DNA of 64,000 nt from an uncultured cyanobacterium (GTDB lineage Bacteria > Cyanobacteriota > Cyanobacteriia > Thermostichales > Thermostichaceae). The DNA is taken from positions 1-64,000 of the forward strand of contig CALFBB010000047.1 of the NCBI GenBank assembly GCA_937944885.1, given 5' to 3'. Within the stretch, counting starts at the first letter, position 1; each line of letters opens with the position of its first letter. Under the pieces are notes generated by a model that had not been told where the DNA came from, made no database searches, and worked only from the letters and a program-made list of their open reading frames with translations. The position numbers and the translations under genes were made by a program. Shown here piece after piece: positions 48,775 to 58,395 of the stretch.

Positions 48775-49022
48775 AGGTGAGGAGTGAACGCCAATCGGGG
48801 GAAGCGGACGAAACACGGACAGTCCCTTCCCCTTTTGGTGTGAAAAGGAGCAAAAACCTTTCCTCAAAAAGGCTCTGATTTAGCCAGAAGACGGGGATCT
48901 CCCCTTTCTTAACCGTCTTTGCCAGGGCCAATCGAATGCCACTATGATAGAGGAAGCGGAGACGCATGTTTCCGTTCACTCCTCACACCATCTTCCGCTC
49001 GGCGTAGAGTCGAGCGGTTTTC
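48775..49022 (+). ncRNA. Candidate structured non-coding RNA, unidentified
   Basis: About 248 nt between a good promoter and a terminator. A 14-bp perfect inverted repeat (GTGAGGAGTGAACG at 48777-48790, CGTTCACTCCTCAC at 48973-48986) closes the molecule. Inside are several hairpins: GGGGAAG/CTTCCCC flanked by CCAA/TTGG (about 48,791-48,839), AAAGG/CCTTT, GGCT/AGCC, AAGACGG/CCGTCTT around GGGGATCTCCCC (about 48,888-48,920), and GCG-GAGA-CGC (about 48,956-48,966). The multi-branched layout differs from rod-like 6S RNA, and conserved RNase P and tmRNA strings are absent. All of this is read by eye; no folding program was run. Confidence 0.68.
48919..48948 (+). promoter_or_regulatory. Possible internal promoter inside the RNA
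   Basis: TTGCCA (48919-48924), an 18-nt spacer and TATGAT (48943-48948) form a second -35/-10 pair. It would yield an RNA of roughly 68 nt ending at the same terminator. The match may be chance. Confidence 0.3.
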
Positions 49023-49024
49023 TT
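48995..49024 (+). terminator. Rho-independent terminator of the 48.8-kb RNA
   Basis: CCGCTCG (48995-49001) pairs with CGAGCGG (49011-49017), followed by TTTTCTT. It begins 8 nt after the closing stem of the RNA. Confidence 0.85.
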
Positions 49025-49515
49025 GTGGAGTGTCCTCGTCCGGGGATCTGCAAATGGGTTAGGGTTTATGGCAAACTGCCGAGACGGTTGCGGTACAGTT
49101 TGTTTCGAGCTCCCTGATGCAAATCATACGTCCTTGGTTCCTTTTCCACCGCAAAGCAGGTTTGACAAAACAGGCGGGAGGTTTGCCGAATCCAATGTGC
49201 AACTCCTATCAAACAACAACTGCGACAGCGGTGCACCTACTTAGAGGCTCAGATCTTACTCAGCTCGGCCATAGGGGCAACCATCCTCGAAACAAACCCG
49301 CATCGGTTGTAGGGCAAACCGCAGTCCCAAGACAGACAAATGCTACAAACCCAGCTTAAGTAATGCTAGACTAGTGTTTCAATGAGATTTGCACAAATTC
49401 CGGCATCCTTAGCTTGAGCTTGAGGCCGTTGATTTGCTGCACATTTTCTCAAATTCAGCTCCCTTCTGGCCTTTGCTAGAGGGGGTAGCCGAGAGCAAGC
49501 AGCACCGAGGATCCC

Positions 49516-50865
49516 ATGGCCAAATACGACTCCCACTTGAAATGCTCCTTCTGCGGTAAGTCACAGGATCAAGTTCGTAAATTGATTGCTGGGCCAGGAG
49601 TTTACATCTGTGATGAGTGTGTTGACCTCTGCAATGAGATTTTGGATGAAGAACTCTACGACGGCAACACTCCTCCCGCTACTACTGCTGCTGCAAGCCG
49701 CCGTGAAGCCCCGAAAAAATCCTCTCGCAGCTTGCCTTCTCTAACCCAGCTGCCGAAGCCCTGTGAGATCAAGCGCTATCTCGACCAATATGTAATTGGG
49801 CAGGAAAATGCCAAGAAGGTGCTGTCGGTGGCAGTGTACAACCACTATAAGCGACTTTATTCCAAGAGTAACCCGACCATTGGTACGGCAACTTCTGAAC
49901 TGGACGACGTAGAGCTACAAAAGTCCAATATCCTCATCATCGGTCCCACCGGTTCCGGCAAGACCCTGCTGGCGGAAACCTTAGCTCGCATGTTGGATGT
50001 GCCCTTTGCGGTTGCCGATGCTACCACCCTCACAGAAGCGGGTTATGTGGGTGAGGACGTAGAAAATATCCTTCTGCGCCTATTACAGGTGGCCGATTTG
50101 GATGTAGAAGAAGCTCAGCGGGGCATTATCTACATCGATGAGATTGACAAAATTGCCCGCAAGAGTGAAAACCCCTCCATTACTCGTGATGTATCGGGGG
50201 AAGGGGTGCAGCAGGCCTTGTTGAAAATGCTGGAGGGTACGATTGCCAATGTGCCGCCTCAAGGAGGTCGCAAGCACCCTTACCAAGACTGCATTCAGAT
50301 TGACACCTCCAACATTCTCTTCATCTGTGGAGGGGCATTTGTCGGTTTGGAGAAGGTGATTGAACAGCGGCTTGGCAAGAAGTCGATGGGCTTTATCAAG
50401 CAAGGTGAACAGCTGTCGGTTACTCGTGACCAACGCATGGCCAATGCCCTCAAGGCTTTGGAGCCGGAAGATTTGGTCAAGTACGGCATGATCCCTGAGT
50501 TCACAGGGCGGATCCCGGTGGTGGCAACCCTAGATCCTCTGGATGAGAAGGCGCTAGAGGCGATCTTGACCCAGCCCAAAAATGCTATTCTCAAGCAAGC
50601 TCAGAAGTTGCTGCGGATGGATGGCGTGGAGCTAGAGTTCGAACCGGCAGCCATTTCCGCCATTGCCAAGGAGGCCTACCGCCGCAAGACTGGGGCACGG
50701 GCTCTGCGGGCTATTGTGGAAGAGGTGATGTTGGATGTCATGTACGAGATTCCCTCTCGCCGCGACGTCAAGCAGATGCGCATCACCGCCGATATGGTGG
50801 AGCGCCGTTCCACCAGCGAGCTGATTCCTCACCCTTCCACTTTACCCAAGCCGGAATCTGCCTAA
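49516..50865 (+). CDS. clpX: ATP-dependent Clp protease ATP-binding subunit ClpX
   Basis: 449-residue AAA+ unfoldase that feeds ClpP. The N-terminal zinc-binding domain has Cys10, Cys13, Cys32 and Cys35 ([14 protein letters not shown]). The core shows Walker [13 protein letters not shown], Walker [12 protein letters not shown], the pore loop [12 protein letters not shown], the ClpP-contact loop with IGF-like region ([10 protein letters not shown]) and the sensor motif [14 protein letters not shown] 49516. No clpP is adjacent, unlike the tig-clpP-clpX order of many bacteria. Confidence 0.97.
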   Translation: MAKYDSHLKCSFCGKSQDQVRKLIAGPGVYICDECVDLCNEILDEELYDGNTPPATTAAASRREAPKKSSRSLPSLTQLPKPCEIKRYLDQYVIGQENAKKVLSVAVYNHYKRLYSKSNPTIGTATSELDDVELQKSNILIIGPTGSGKTLLAETLARMLDVPFAVADATTLTEAGYVGEDVENILLRLLQVADLDVEEAQRGIIYIDEIDKIARKSENPSITRDVSGEGVQQALLKMLEGTIANVPPQGGRKHPYQDCIQIDTSNILFICGGAFVGLEKVIEQRLGKKSMGFIKQGEQLSVTRDQRMANALKALEPEDLVKYGMIPEFTGRIPVVATLDPLDEKALEAILTQPKNAILKQAQKLLRMDGVELEFEPAAISAIAKEAYRRKTGARALRAIVEEVMLDVMYEIPSRRDVKQMRITADMVERRSTSELIPHPSTLPKPESA

Positions 50866-50876
50866 ATGGATGAGAA

Positions 50877-50902
50877 GATATTGAGAAAAAATATTCAGAA
50901 AA
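50877..50902. repeat. 13-nt tandem duplication, two mismatches
   Basis: GATATTGAGAAAA (50877-50889) is followed by AATATTCAGAAAA (50890-50902) in the 77-bp gap between clpX and ktrA. Confidence 0.6.
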
Positions 50903-50942
50903 TATATGGTCCGTTCGTTGGCGGTGAGGAGCAAGAGGGCGA

Positions 50943-51608
50943 ATGGCTCGGCAGCGGGTGGATCACGAGTATGCGGTAATTGGGCTGGGACGTTTTGGCT
51001 CTAGTTTGGCTCTGACCTTGATGGAGAGGGGGCACAATGTTCTGGGCATTGATCGCAGCCGAGAGATTGTGCAGCGAATGGCGGATCAACTCACCCAAGT
51101 GGTGGCGATGGACTCCAGCGATGAAGATGCCCTGCGAGCGGTGGATATTCTCTCTTTCGATACCGTAGTCGTAGCGATTGGGAGCGACTTTGAGAGTAAC
51201 CTGCTGACGACGGTAGCTCTGAAAAGTTTGGGGGCTCGCAATGTGGTCTGCAAAGCTTCCACAGAGCGTCAACGCTCGATCTTGCTGCGGGTGGGGGCGG
51301 ATCGGGTGGTGCTGCCGGAACAGGAGGCAGGACGTCGCTTGGCGCAGGTTTTGACAGCGCCGGGGGTTTTGGATCAGCTAGAGCTGGAGCCGGGCTACAG
51401 TATTACGGAGCTAAAGGTACCGCGGTCGTTGATGGGTCACACCCTCTCGGAGTCAGATTTGCGGCGTCGTTTTGGTATTACGGTGTTGGTGGTGAAGCGC
51501 AAGCAATCTTTGGTTGTTTCGCCTCCGGCAGATTATGTGTTGGAGGAAGGGGATCTTTTGGTGGTGCTCGGTGCTAACACCAACATTAGTCGCCTCAATG
51601 AGCTGTGA
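50943..51608 (+). CDS. ktrA: Potassium uptake regulatory subunit KtrA (RCK)
   Basis: 221-residue cytoplasmic RCK protein. The nucleotide motif GLGRFG (14-19) and the acidic end of strand 2 (GIDRSREIV) bind NAD(H)/ATP. The C-terminal RCK_C domain includes ADYVLEEGDLLVVLGANTNI. KtrA rings gate KtrB. The ktrB start lies nine bases downstream, so the two are one operon. In Synechocystis, Ktr is important for osmotic stress adaptation. Confidence 0.94.
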   Translation: MARQRVDHEYAVIGLGRFGSSLALTLMERGHNVLGIDRSREIVQRMADQLTQVVAMDSSDEDALRAVDILSFDTVVVAIGSDFESNLLTTVALKSLGARNVVCKASTERQRSILLRVGADRVVLPEQEAGRRLAQVLTAPGVLDQLELEPGYSITELKVPRSLMGHTLSESDLRRRFGITVLVVKRKQSLVVSPPADYVLEEGDLLVVLGANTNISRLNEL

Positions 51609-51617
51609 GGGAGGCCG

Positions 51618-53045
51618 ATGGAACCGGAGGTGACCCAAGACTTTATCCCGCTAGCACGAACAGACTCTAGTTCCTCTCGACCCTCCAACGTCTTTTTTAA
51701 GAATCGTTTTAATCGGTTCTTTTGGGGAGACAAGCGTCGCCCCTTGCCGCCACCCTTGCGCTTGGTAACGGGGCTGGGGTTGCTGGCGGTGGTGGGTACC
51801 TTGATTTTGATGTTGCCGGGGATTGGACGCGGGGATCCCTTGCGCTGGAATGAAGCTTTGTTTACAGCAATGTCAGCCTTGAGTGTGACGGGTCTGTCGA
51901 TTATCCAGGTGGCAGAGGAGCTAACTCTGGTGGGTCAGATTGTATTGCTCATCTTGATCCAGATTGGCGGGGTGGGCTTTATGGTACTGGCGGTGGTGAT
52001 ATTTCAGCTGATGGGGCGGCGTATTTCTCTATTGAATCGACTAGCCCTCTGTAATTCTCTAGGGTTGATCGATCCAGGGGCGATTCTGACTTTGACCCGC
52101 AAGGTGTTGCTCTCGGTTACCTTGATTGAGTTGGGGGGAGCGTTGCTGCTGTGGCTGCACTGGCGGGACTTGTATGGTCCGGGGCGGGCGGTTTTTCTGG
52201 CAGTTTTTCATGCGGTGTCTGCCTTTTGCAATGCTGGGTTTGATCTGTTTGGCACCGCCGGGATCCCTACGGATGGTCTTTCTTTGTCGATTTTGGCTGT
52301 CCTGATTTTTATTGGCGGGCTGGGCATTCCTGTCCTGTCGGATTTGCTTACTTGGCCGCGGGGTCATCGCTTGTCTTTGCATACGCGTATCACACTTGCG
52401 GTGGTGGTGGTGTTGCTGTGCACGGGGGGCATCGGTATGTTTTTGGGCGAGAGCTTGCCCGGCGGATCCCTATTGGAAGTGAGCTGGCCCCGCCGCCTAG
52501 GCCTGACCTTTTTTCAGTCGGTTTCTGCACGAACAGCTGGGTTTGCCGGGATCCCAATTCAGGACTTATCTGCACCGAGTCAGTTATTGCTGATGGCTCT
52601 GATGTTTATTGGGGCAGCTCCAGCCTCTATGGGAGGTGGAATAACCACCGGAACCTTTGCGGTGCTGGTACTGGCCTTGTGGGGCTATGCCCGTGGTTTA
52701 CCCAGCGCGCAGATTGCCGGGCGTAGTTTGGACCCTTCTATGGTGCGCAAAGCAGCAGCGGTGTTGACGGTTTCGCTGTTTGTGGTGCTGTTGGCGGCTT
52801 GGTTGATTTTGCTCACCCACAGAGAAAGTCGGCTGGATCCGGTTTTGTTTGAGGTGATCTCAGCTTTTGCCACCTGTGGTCTCTCCACGGGGTTCACTGG
52901 GGAGCTGAACCTGTTTGGCCAACTGGTCATTGCTCTGGTGATGTTCTGGGGAAGGCTGGGGGCGCTGACAATTGTTTTGGCGCTGGCTCAACAACAACCG
53001 CGGCAGTTGGTGATTTATCCTGAGGAACCCATTTTGATTGGTTAG
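51618..53045 (+). CDS. ktrB: Potassium transporter KtrB (TrkH family)
   Basis: 475-residue membrane protein with four M1-P-M2 repeats. Selectivity-filter-like loops with conserved glycines are visible (ALSVTGLSI, HAVSAFCNAGFDLF, QSVSARTAGF and SAFATCGLSTGF). A soluble N-terminal tail of about 45 residues precedes the first helix. Preceded by GGGAGG and nine bases from ktrA. It takes up K+ with Na+ dependence in known members. Confidence 0.95.
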   Translation: MEPEVTQDFIPLARTDSSSSRPSNVFFKNRFNRFFWGDKRRPLPPPLRLVTGLGLLAVVGTLILMLPGIGRGDPLRWNEALFTAMSALSVTGLSIIQVAEELTLVGQIVLLILIQIGGVGFMVLAVVIFQLMGRRISLLNRLALCNSLGLIDPGAILTLTRKVLLSVTLIELGGALLLWLHWRDLYGPGRAVFLAVFHAVSAFCNAGFDLFGTAGIPTDGLSLSILAVLIFIGGLGIPVLSDLLTWPRGHRLSLHTRITLAVVVVLLCTGGIGMFLGESLPGGSLLEVSWPRRLGLTFFQSVSARTAGFAGIPIQDLSAPSQLLLMALMFIGAAPASMGGGITTGTFAVLVLALWGYARGLPSAQIAGRSLDPSMVRKAAAVLTVSLFVVLLAAWLILLTHRESRLDPVLFEVISAFATCGLSTGFTGELNLFGQLVIALVMFWGRLGALTIVLALAQQQPRQLVIYPEEPILIG

Positions 53046-53196
53046 GAACCAGTGTCCGAAGTGCACAGAAGTCGGCTCTCCCTGCCGGTACCCAAAGGTT
53101 GAAGATTGCTCAGGCAACCGGCTGGGTTGAAGCGTTAGAAAGGCTCAGCCCCCTCCTGTGGGAAGCTGGCGCAACCGCAAAGCAGCTCAGTGTGGT

Positions 53197-53724
53197 TCAC
53201 AGCAGCAACACCTTAGGGGAGATCAACAAAACCAGGGATCCCTGTCGATAATCGATGCGACCCTGCAAGAAACGTACCTGCGCCAGGCCTGCCTTTTTGA
53301 GGGTGATGGCCTGTACGTGGTCATGGCTGCGGGTGGATTGCAATCCGATTGCCCCCTGTACCCACAGGCTCAAGTCCGGTTGATGGCCTACCAAGGCCAA
53401 AGCAGTGAGGGGATCCTGCTGGGTTTGCCAACGCACCAGATCGGCCAAGCTGCCTCCGGGAGCCAGTGGCTCAAACACTTGCACAACTTTGGAAAGTCCT
53501 TCCTCGGCAAAAAGTTCAGCCGTTTGGCGAGCCCTGAGAAGGGGACTGGTAAGGATAATCGGCCATTCCCAGCCCATGGCCTTGAGGCGGCGGGCAATTT
53601 TCCGGCAGCGTTTGCGGCCTTCGTCTGTCAGGGCCCGAAAGGCATCTTCCATGTCCGCCCGGGGTTCTTCGGCAATGCCATGGCGAATAAAATCCACAGA
53701 AAGAGCCTCTAGCGAATTTTTCAT
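53197..53724 (-). CDS. sixA: Phosphohistidine phosphatase SixA-like
   Basis: 175 residues, histidine phosphatase superfamily. The nucleophile His15 is in FIRHGIAEE, Arg and second His are in LTSPLLRARQTAE and LALVGHQPDLS. SixA dephosphorylates histidine phosphotransfer domains in E. coli; its cyanobacterial targets are unknown. The start is uncertain: an open frame runs 20 codons further upstream without homology. Convergent with ktrB. Confidence 0.88.
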   Translation of the reverse strand: MKNSLEALSVDFIRHGIAEEPRADMEDAFRALTDEGRKRCRKIARRLKAMGWEWPIILTSPLLRARQTAELFAEEGLSKVVQVFEPLAPGGSLADLVRWQTQQDPLTALALVGHQPDLSLWVQGAIGLQSTRSHDHVQAITLKKAGLAQVRFLQGRIDYRQGSLVLLISPKVLLL

Positions 53725-53914
53725 CTCTGCCGCATTGTGACTCTCATCGCTGCGCTCGACCTCAGATACCATTGACGCACTCAAACCTCAACTCTCTCAG
53801 AATACTGCCCTTGAGGTGAGGTTGCTTCGGCAGTTAAGAAAACCCCAGAACCCTTGAAAACAACCCTCGCTGCCCATGACCGATCCCCGATAGCGATGCA
53901 CGCTGCTACCCCGG

Positions 53915-56038
53915 CTAAAGGCTTTGGCTAACTAGAGTACGCCCCTCTTGGGTGTAGAGCTGCCAGTAATTCCAGTAGTTGCCAAACACGGACTTCACAT
54001 AGCCACGAGTTTCTGCGAAAGGAATTTGCTCTACAAACAGATCCGGATCCGCGAAGCCGTAGCGGTTCAGCCATCGGGCAACATTGCCGGGGCCACCGTT
54101 GTAACTGGCCAAGGCCAACAGGGTGTTGTCTTGGTAGGTACGGTGGGTGTAGTCCAGATACCAGGCTCCCAAGTAAAGATTATCGGCAGGATGGGTCAGG
54201 CTGTACTGACCTAGGCCGATCTGCTGTGCAATCCAGCGTCCGGTGGCGGGCATCACCTGCATCAAACCCAGTGCTCCGGAAACCGAGACAATTTCCGGCT
54301 CAAATCGCGACTCCTGCCGAATCAAGGCCGCCACCATCAGCGGGTTGAGGTTAAACTGCCGTGACCAGTGGGCTATGCCCGGCCGGGCATAGGGATCCCC
54401 ATGCCAGCTGTTATCCGGGCTGGCGTAGTAATGCAGGGGGTAGACGGCTTGCCAGAAATCCTGTCGCTGCCGCAAAGCCTCCAACACAGGGTCAGGGTCA
54501 TCGCTGAAGCGCAAGGCTGCTACTTGGTTAATACCGCGCAGATGCTCCCCGGCTTTGTTGCGCAGAATACCAGTTACAAACCGCTCTAGGATACTCATCT
54601 GGCGGGGATCCCGTTGCGTGGGCGTTTCTCCTTGCCAGCGTTCCCAGGCCAGTTGGCTGGCTCCCATCAGATGTAGGGTTTGGGTGGCCTCAGAAACCCC
54701 TGGTAGCGGTTGGCGCACCGGCTCAAAATCCACCTCCACGCTCTTGCGGCCGCTACTAAAATCTCCCACCGGCCAGCCCAGTTGCACTGCCGCCCGCCAA
54801 GCATAGTAGGTGTGGGGAAAGCGACTCAACACCAACTGATAGGTCTGCCGGGCTGCTGCGGTATCTCCCAGTTGTTCTTGCCACTTACCTGCCCAGTAGA
54901 GCAGTTGGGCTCCCATTTCCGTATCCCGTTGGCCGGATCCCACCCGTTGGGCGATGGCAATGGCCGAGTTGAGATTACCGGCTTCAGCTTGGTTCCAGGC
55001 GAGGGTCCAAGCGGTATTGGCAGCAGCTTCACTTTCAGGAAAACGCTCCCAGAGAGCTTGGCGGGTGACCTGGGCCGATTGCGGACTGGCATTGCGATCG
55101 TACAGTTGACTGAGGCTAAGCAGCGCTTCGGGGGCCTCTTTGTCGGATCCGGATCCCACCTGTTTGAGCAGTTCAATTGCCGTGGGTAAATCACTCAGCT
55201 CCGCCAGACGGCGACGGGTAAGAGAGGCATCCGGTCCATCCGGAAATTGCGCCAGCAAGGCTTGGTAAGCAGCAATCGCCTGGGGGAACTCCCGGGAGAT
55301 CTGGTGGCTGCGACCCCAACGGTAGAGATTTTGCGAAGTTGCCGGGGCCCGACCATAGGCCCGCGCTGCTTTGCCATATTCCCGTTGCTCCCAATAGGCA
55401 TCGGCAATGATCTGCCAATCAGCAGGGGTCAGGGATCCCTCCTGAGCCTGCCGCCAGCGATCCAAAAGTGGCGTTAATCCAGCAATTTGGGGATGGTGTT
55501 GGGCTAAATCCCGCAGCAGGTCATAGCGTTCTGGGTTAAGAGTCAGCAAGTACTTAAGGGCCCGTCCGGTTACCGGGTGGGTAGGAAATTGCTGCCGCAG
55601 TTGATCCACCTTGCCCATCCCCCAAAGGGCATAAGCAGCTACCGGACTATTGGGATACTCCGCCAGGATTTTTGGCCACCAGATCCCTTGCGCTGTTTCT
55701 TTATCTTGTAATTTCTCGTAGGCTTGCGCCCGCAGTTTCCAAATTTCATCCGTAAGAACGGGCAGGCTGTCTTCTAATCCCTCTAGGTGTCGGAGAGCCA
55801 ATTCTGCTTGACCCGCTTGCAAATCAGCATAGGCTTGCAAAAAGGCAGTGGTGGAGGTTCGAGGGAGTGGATCAACATCCACCGGATTGGAGGCCACTTC
55901 CAAAGGCTCCGCCTGAGAGAGGTGAGCGGCATCCGTTTGCCAAAAGCCCCAGATGGCCCCAGCCAGAGTGGATCCCAGCATCAGGACTCCAACCCCTATC
56001 CCTGTCCAGAGGCGATTCTTTTCCAACGGGATCCCCAT
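53915..56038 (-). CDS. slt: Soluble lytic murein transglycosylase (Slt70-like)
   Basis: 707 residues. An N-terminal membrane segment (about 10-30) exports or anchors the protein in the periplasm. A long helical TPR-like region (about 60-520) forms the doughnut seen in Slt70. The C-terminal SLT domain has the catalytic Glu in LIRQESRFEPE, followed by GLMQVMPATGRWIA, LYLGAWYLDY and YNGGPGNVARWL. It cleaves peptidoglycan to anhydromuropeptides. Monocistronic, divergent from the sugar ABC genes. Confidence 0.94.
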   Translation of the reverse strand: MGIPLEKNRLWTGIGVGVLMLGSTLAGAIWGFWQTDAAHLSQAEPLEVASNPVDVDPLPRTSTTAFLQAYADLQAGQAELALRHLEGLEDSLPVLTDEIWKLRAQAYEKLQDKETAQGIWWPKILAEYPNSPVAAYALWGMGKVDQLRQQFPTHPVTGRALKYLLTLNPERYDLLRDLAQHHPQIAGLTPLLDRWRQAQEGSLTPADWQIIADAYWEQREYGKAARAYGRAPATSQNLYRWGRSHQISREFPQAIAAYQALLAQFPDGPDASLTRRRLAELSDLPTAIELLKQVGSGSDKEAPEALLSLSQLYDRNASPQSAQVTRQALWERFPESEAAANTAWTLAWNQAEAGNLNSAIAIAQRVGSGQRDTEMGAQLLYWAGKWQEQLGDTAAARQTYQLVLSRFPHTYYAWRAAVQLGWPVGDFSSGRKSVEVDFEPVRQPLPGVSEATQTLHLMGASQLAWERWQGETPTQRDPRQMSILERFVTGILRNKAGEHLRGINQVAALRFSDDPDPVLEALRQRQDFWQAVYPLHYYASPDNSWHGDPYARPGIAHWSRQFNLNPLMVAALIRQESRFEPEIVSVSGALGLMQVMPATGRWIAQQIGLGQYSLTHPADNLYLGAWYLDYTHRTYQDNTLLALASYNGGPGNVARWLNRYGFADPDLFVEQIPFAETRGYVKSVFGNYWNYWQLYTQEGRTLVSQSL

Positions 56039-56370
56039 GGGTCACACCCTCACCCGGCACGTCCTCTGGATAGGATACTCAATCGCCCCAAGGATAGCTA
56101 CTTCCCCTTAGCGTAAAGCCGACTACCTCTTCCCTGCCCAAAGGTAAGCCCAAAACCCTGATGCTGGCCCTAAGAAGCTGACTAAGAAAAGGTTAATAGT
56201 TAATTGTCTAAAGATTATCTCTGGAATACTGTAGATTCGGTCTGAAGCTTGCAAAAAAACGTGATACTTTATCCATTAGGAAACCTAAAGTTACTACATC
56301 GTCGGAGCATTCTTGGTAACACCTGCTGGTGCAAGAAAATCAACAAGAGTCGTTATCTTAAAGCAGCACT
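56039..56370. other. 332-bp divergent spacer before the sugar ABC genes
   Basis: AT-rich towards the right, with no gene. It should hold promoters for slt and the permease gene, but no clean -35/-10 pair was picked. Confidence 0.5.
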
Positions 56371-57210
56371 ATGAAGTTGAAAGGTTATGGATGGAAAACC
56401 GCTGGGTGGATGCTTGCACCAACACTCTTTTTTTTGCTTCTGTTTACCTATGGTCCTGCCTTATACAACATTGTTACTAGCACAGCAGGATTTACCCGTC
56501 TGTTCAGCAGTCCTGCCAATCGAAACTTATTGGGGGTGACCCTGTCCTACATGACAATTGTGATTCCAGGTGCAGTGCTCTTGGGCCTAGGCTCAGCCCT
56601 CCTGGTGGATGGCCGTACCCCAGCCCGAATTTTAGCTAGGGCAGTTTTATTCCATCCGGTTATCTTGCCCACAGTTGCCTTTGCTGCCGTTTGGCTTTAC
56701 TTGCTCAACCCGGTGAGCAGCCCTATTCGCGAGATCCTGGAGTGGTTCATGGGTGGGCGACGAAACATTCTCGGCTCCAGTACAACAGCTCTCTGGGCAG
56801 TAGCCTTGATTGGGATCCTCAAGCAATTTGGCTTGTATATGCTTTACTTTTTGGCCGGTCTGCAAGGGATCCCTCAGGAGTTAAAGGAGGCCGCTTGGAT
56901 CGATGGTGCTGGTCGTTGGAAAACCTTTCGGCATGTAGTATTCCCTCTTTTGGGACCAACCCTCTTTTTTGTAGCTAGCACTGCTCTTCTAGATAGTTTG
57001 CGCAATGTGGATCACATTTTTGTGTTGACCAAGGGAGGTCCATCCGATGCCACTAACATTTTGCTGTACCGAATTTTTGTCTTAGGGTTTGAGTACTATG
57101 ACATTCCTCAAGCAGGAGCCCTAACCACTGTACTACTGTTTATTCTCACTTTAACTGCCCTCTTGACCATGCCCAGAATTGAGAGACGAGTCCATTATTA
57201 TGGAAACTAG
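56371..57210 (+). CDS. Sugar ABC transporter permease (MalF/UgpA type)
   Basis: 279-residue inner-membrane protein with six segments. The EAA loop that docks the ATPase is EAAWIDGAGRWKTFRHVVFPLL split around residues 173-194. This is the CUT1 carbohydrate/glycerol-3-phosphate class. The next permease gene overlaps it by 11 bp. No ATPase gene is nearby. The local DNA is more AT-rich than the surroundings. The substrate is unknown. Confidence 0.93.
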   Translation: MKLKGYGWKTAGWMLAPTLFFLLLFTYGPALYNIVTSTAGFTRLFSSPANRNLLGVTLSYMTIVIPGAVLLGLGSALLVDGRTPARILARAVLFHPVILPTVAFAAVWLYLLNPVSSPIREILEWFMGGRRNILGSSTTALWAVALIGILKQFGLYMLYFLAGLQGIPQELKEAAWIDGAGRWKTFRHVVFPLLGPTLFFVASTALLDSLRNVDHIFVLTKGGPSDATNILLYRIFVLGFEYYDIPQAGALTTVLLFILTLTALLTMPRIERRVHYYGN

Positions 57211-58105
57211 TCTAGGCAAAACCTCATCTAAGCAAGCTACTGCTGGAACTCCAGGGTTTCTGGCGCAGAAGCAACAGAAAAAAGGTATCCAAAGTTTAAT
57301 CTCTAGCTACATCCAAGATGCACTGGCTATTCTATTATGCCTGCCTCTTTTGGTTGTTATGGTTTTAATTGTTGTGGCTGCTTTCACTCCCAATACCGCC
57401 ATCAACCGAGGTCAGTTATTTTCGGCTTTTACCCTTGAGAATTTTCGTATTGCTCTTAAGTCTGCTAACTTTGGTCTTCTATACTGGAATACTTTTTTGT
57501 ATACTTTTGGTCTGCTTGCGGTGCAGCTGGTGACTGTGACCTTGGCTGCTTTTGCTCTGACGCGCTTGCGCTATAGGGGCAGAGAGACCATCTTTTACTT
57601 GATTTTTTTACAATTGTTTTTGCCACCTGTTGCTCTGATTCTTCCCAACTTCTTTCTGCTCAAGCGTTTACAACTGGCAGATACTCTTGTTGGATTAGCT
57701 CTCCCTTATATTGCTTCAGCCACAGGCATTTTTTTACTGAGGCAAGGCTTTAAGTCTATACCCCCTGAGTTTGATGATGCTGCCTATGTTGATGGAGCCA
57801 CTCCCTTACAACTGCTTTGGTATGTCCATTTGCCAATGATAAAGCCCCACTTGGCAGCCTTTTCGGTGGTTAGTTTGGTTTATCACTGGAATGAATTCCT
57901 ATGGCCTTTGATTGCTACCTCAAGTGCCAGCAAGCGAGTTTTGTCAGTAGGTTTAGCCAGTTTCACCCGTTCAGCTGAATCGGGAGCAGAATGGGGACTG
58001 ATTGCCGCAGGTACCGTTTTGGTAGCCGCTCCCCTGGCTGTCTTGTTTATCGTCTTTCAAGATTTCTTTGTACGCTCATTTAGCCAGTCTGGAATCAAGG
58101 GGTAA
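57200..58105 (+). CDS. Sugar ABC transporter permease (MalG/UgpE type)
   Basis: 301-residue second permease. The ATG at 57200 lies within the end of the upstream gene. A cytoplasmic tail of about 35 residues leads to six membrane segments. The EAA-type loop reads DDAAYVDGATPLQLLWYVHLP. It pairs with the preceding permease to form the channel. The binding protein follows after a 290-bp AT-rich spacer, unusual inside such an operon. Confidence 0.93.
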   Translation: METSLGKTSSKQATAGTPGFLAQKQQKKGIQSLISSYIQDALAILLCLPLLVVMVLIVVAAFTPNTAINRGQLFSAFTLENFRIALKSANFGLLYWNTFLYTFGLLAVQLVTVTLAAFALTRLRYRGRETIFYLIFLQLFLPPVALILPNFFLLKRLQLADTLVGLALPYIASATGIFLLRQGFKSIPPEFDDAAYVDGATPLQLLWYVHLPMIKPHLAAFSVVSLVYHWNEFLWPLIATSSASKRVLSVGLASFTRSAESGAEWGLIAAGTVLVAAPLAVLFIVFQDFFVRSFSQSGIKG

Positions 58106-58110
58106 CTCTA

Positions 58111-58130
58111 ATAAACTTTAATAAACTCTA
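58111..58130. repeat. 10-nt tandem repeat after the permease genes
   Basis: ATAAACTTTA and ATAAACTCTA are adjacent, directly after the permease stop codon, with a partial third unit to the left. Confidence 0.7.
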
Positions 58131-58395
58131 GTAAAAAAGAATTTCAACTTGCTTAAAAGCGAGAAAAAACAAAATACCTAGCAACTTTTCAATTGACTAT
58201 TTCAAGGCGAACCTCATAATCTCTAGAAAAATTTTGAGAAAACCAGAAAAATTCTCTTGAAAAATCCAGTTCAATACCTGAAATTTTTAACTTTGTTTTC
58301 AAGGTTATCACAAGGTTAGGTAAGAATTAAATACTGGGTATTGATCTCTGGGTTTTTGCATTCTAGGATTGATAGCAAAAGATGGATAAGCAACC

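Larger units (their letters stand above)
48682..49515. other. 834-bp intergenic region between ligA and clpX
   Basis: No protein gene recognised. The left part holds the structured RNA and its promoter and terminator. The right part (49,025-49,515) has a hairpin at about 49,070-49,112 (CAAACTG/CAGTTTG around CCG-AGA-CGG) and presumably the clpX promoter. I see no tmRNA, RNase P or SRP RNA signatures. Confidence 0.6.

Noticed and set aside
48775-49022. 6S, RNase P, tmRNA, SRP or cobalamin-riboswitch identity for the structured RNA
   Set aside because: It branches into several hairpins instead of a 6S rod, is too short for RNase P, has no tmRNA tag frame or tRNA-like ends, no SRP loop, and only a weak partial likeness to cobalamin riboswitch boxes.
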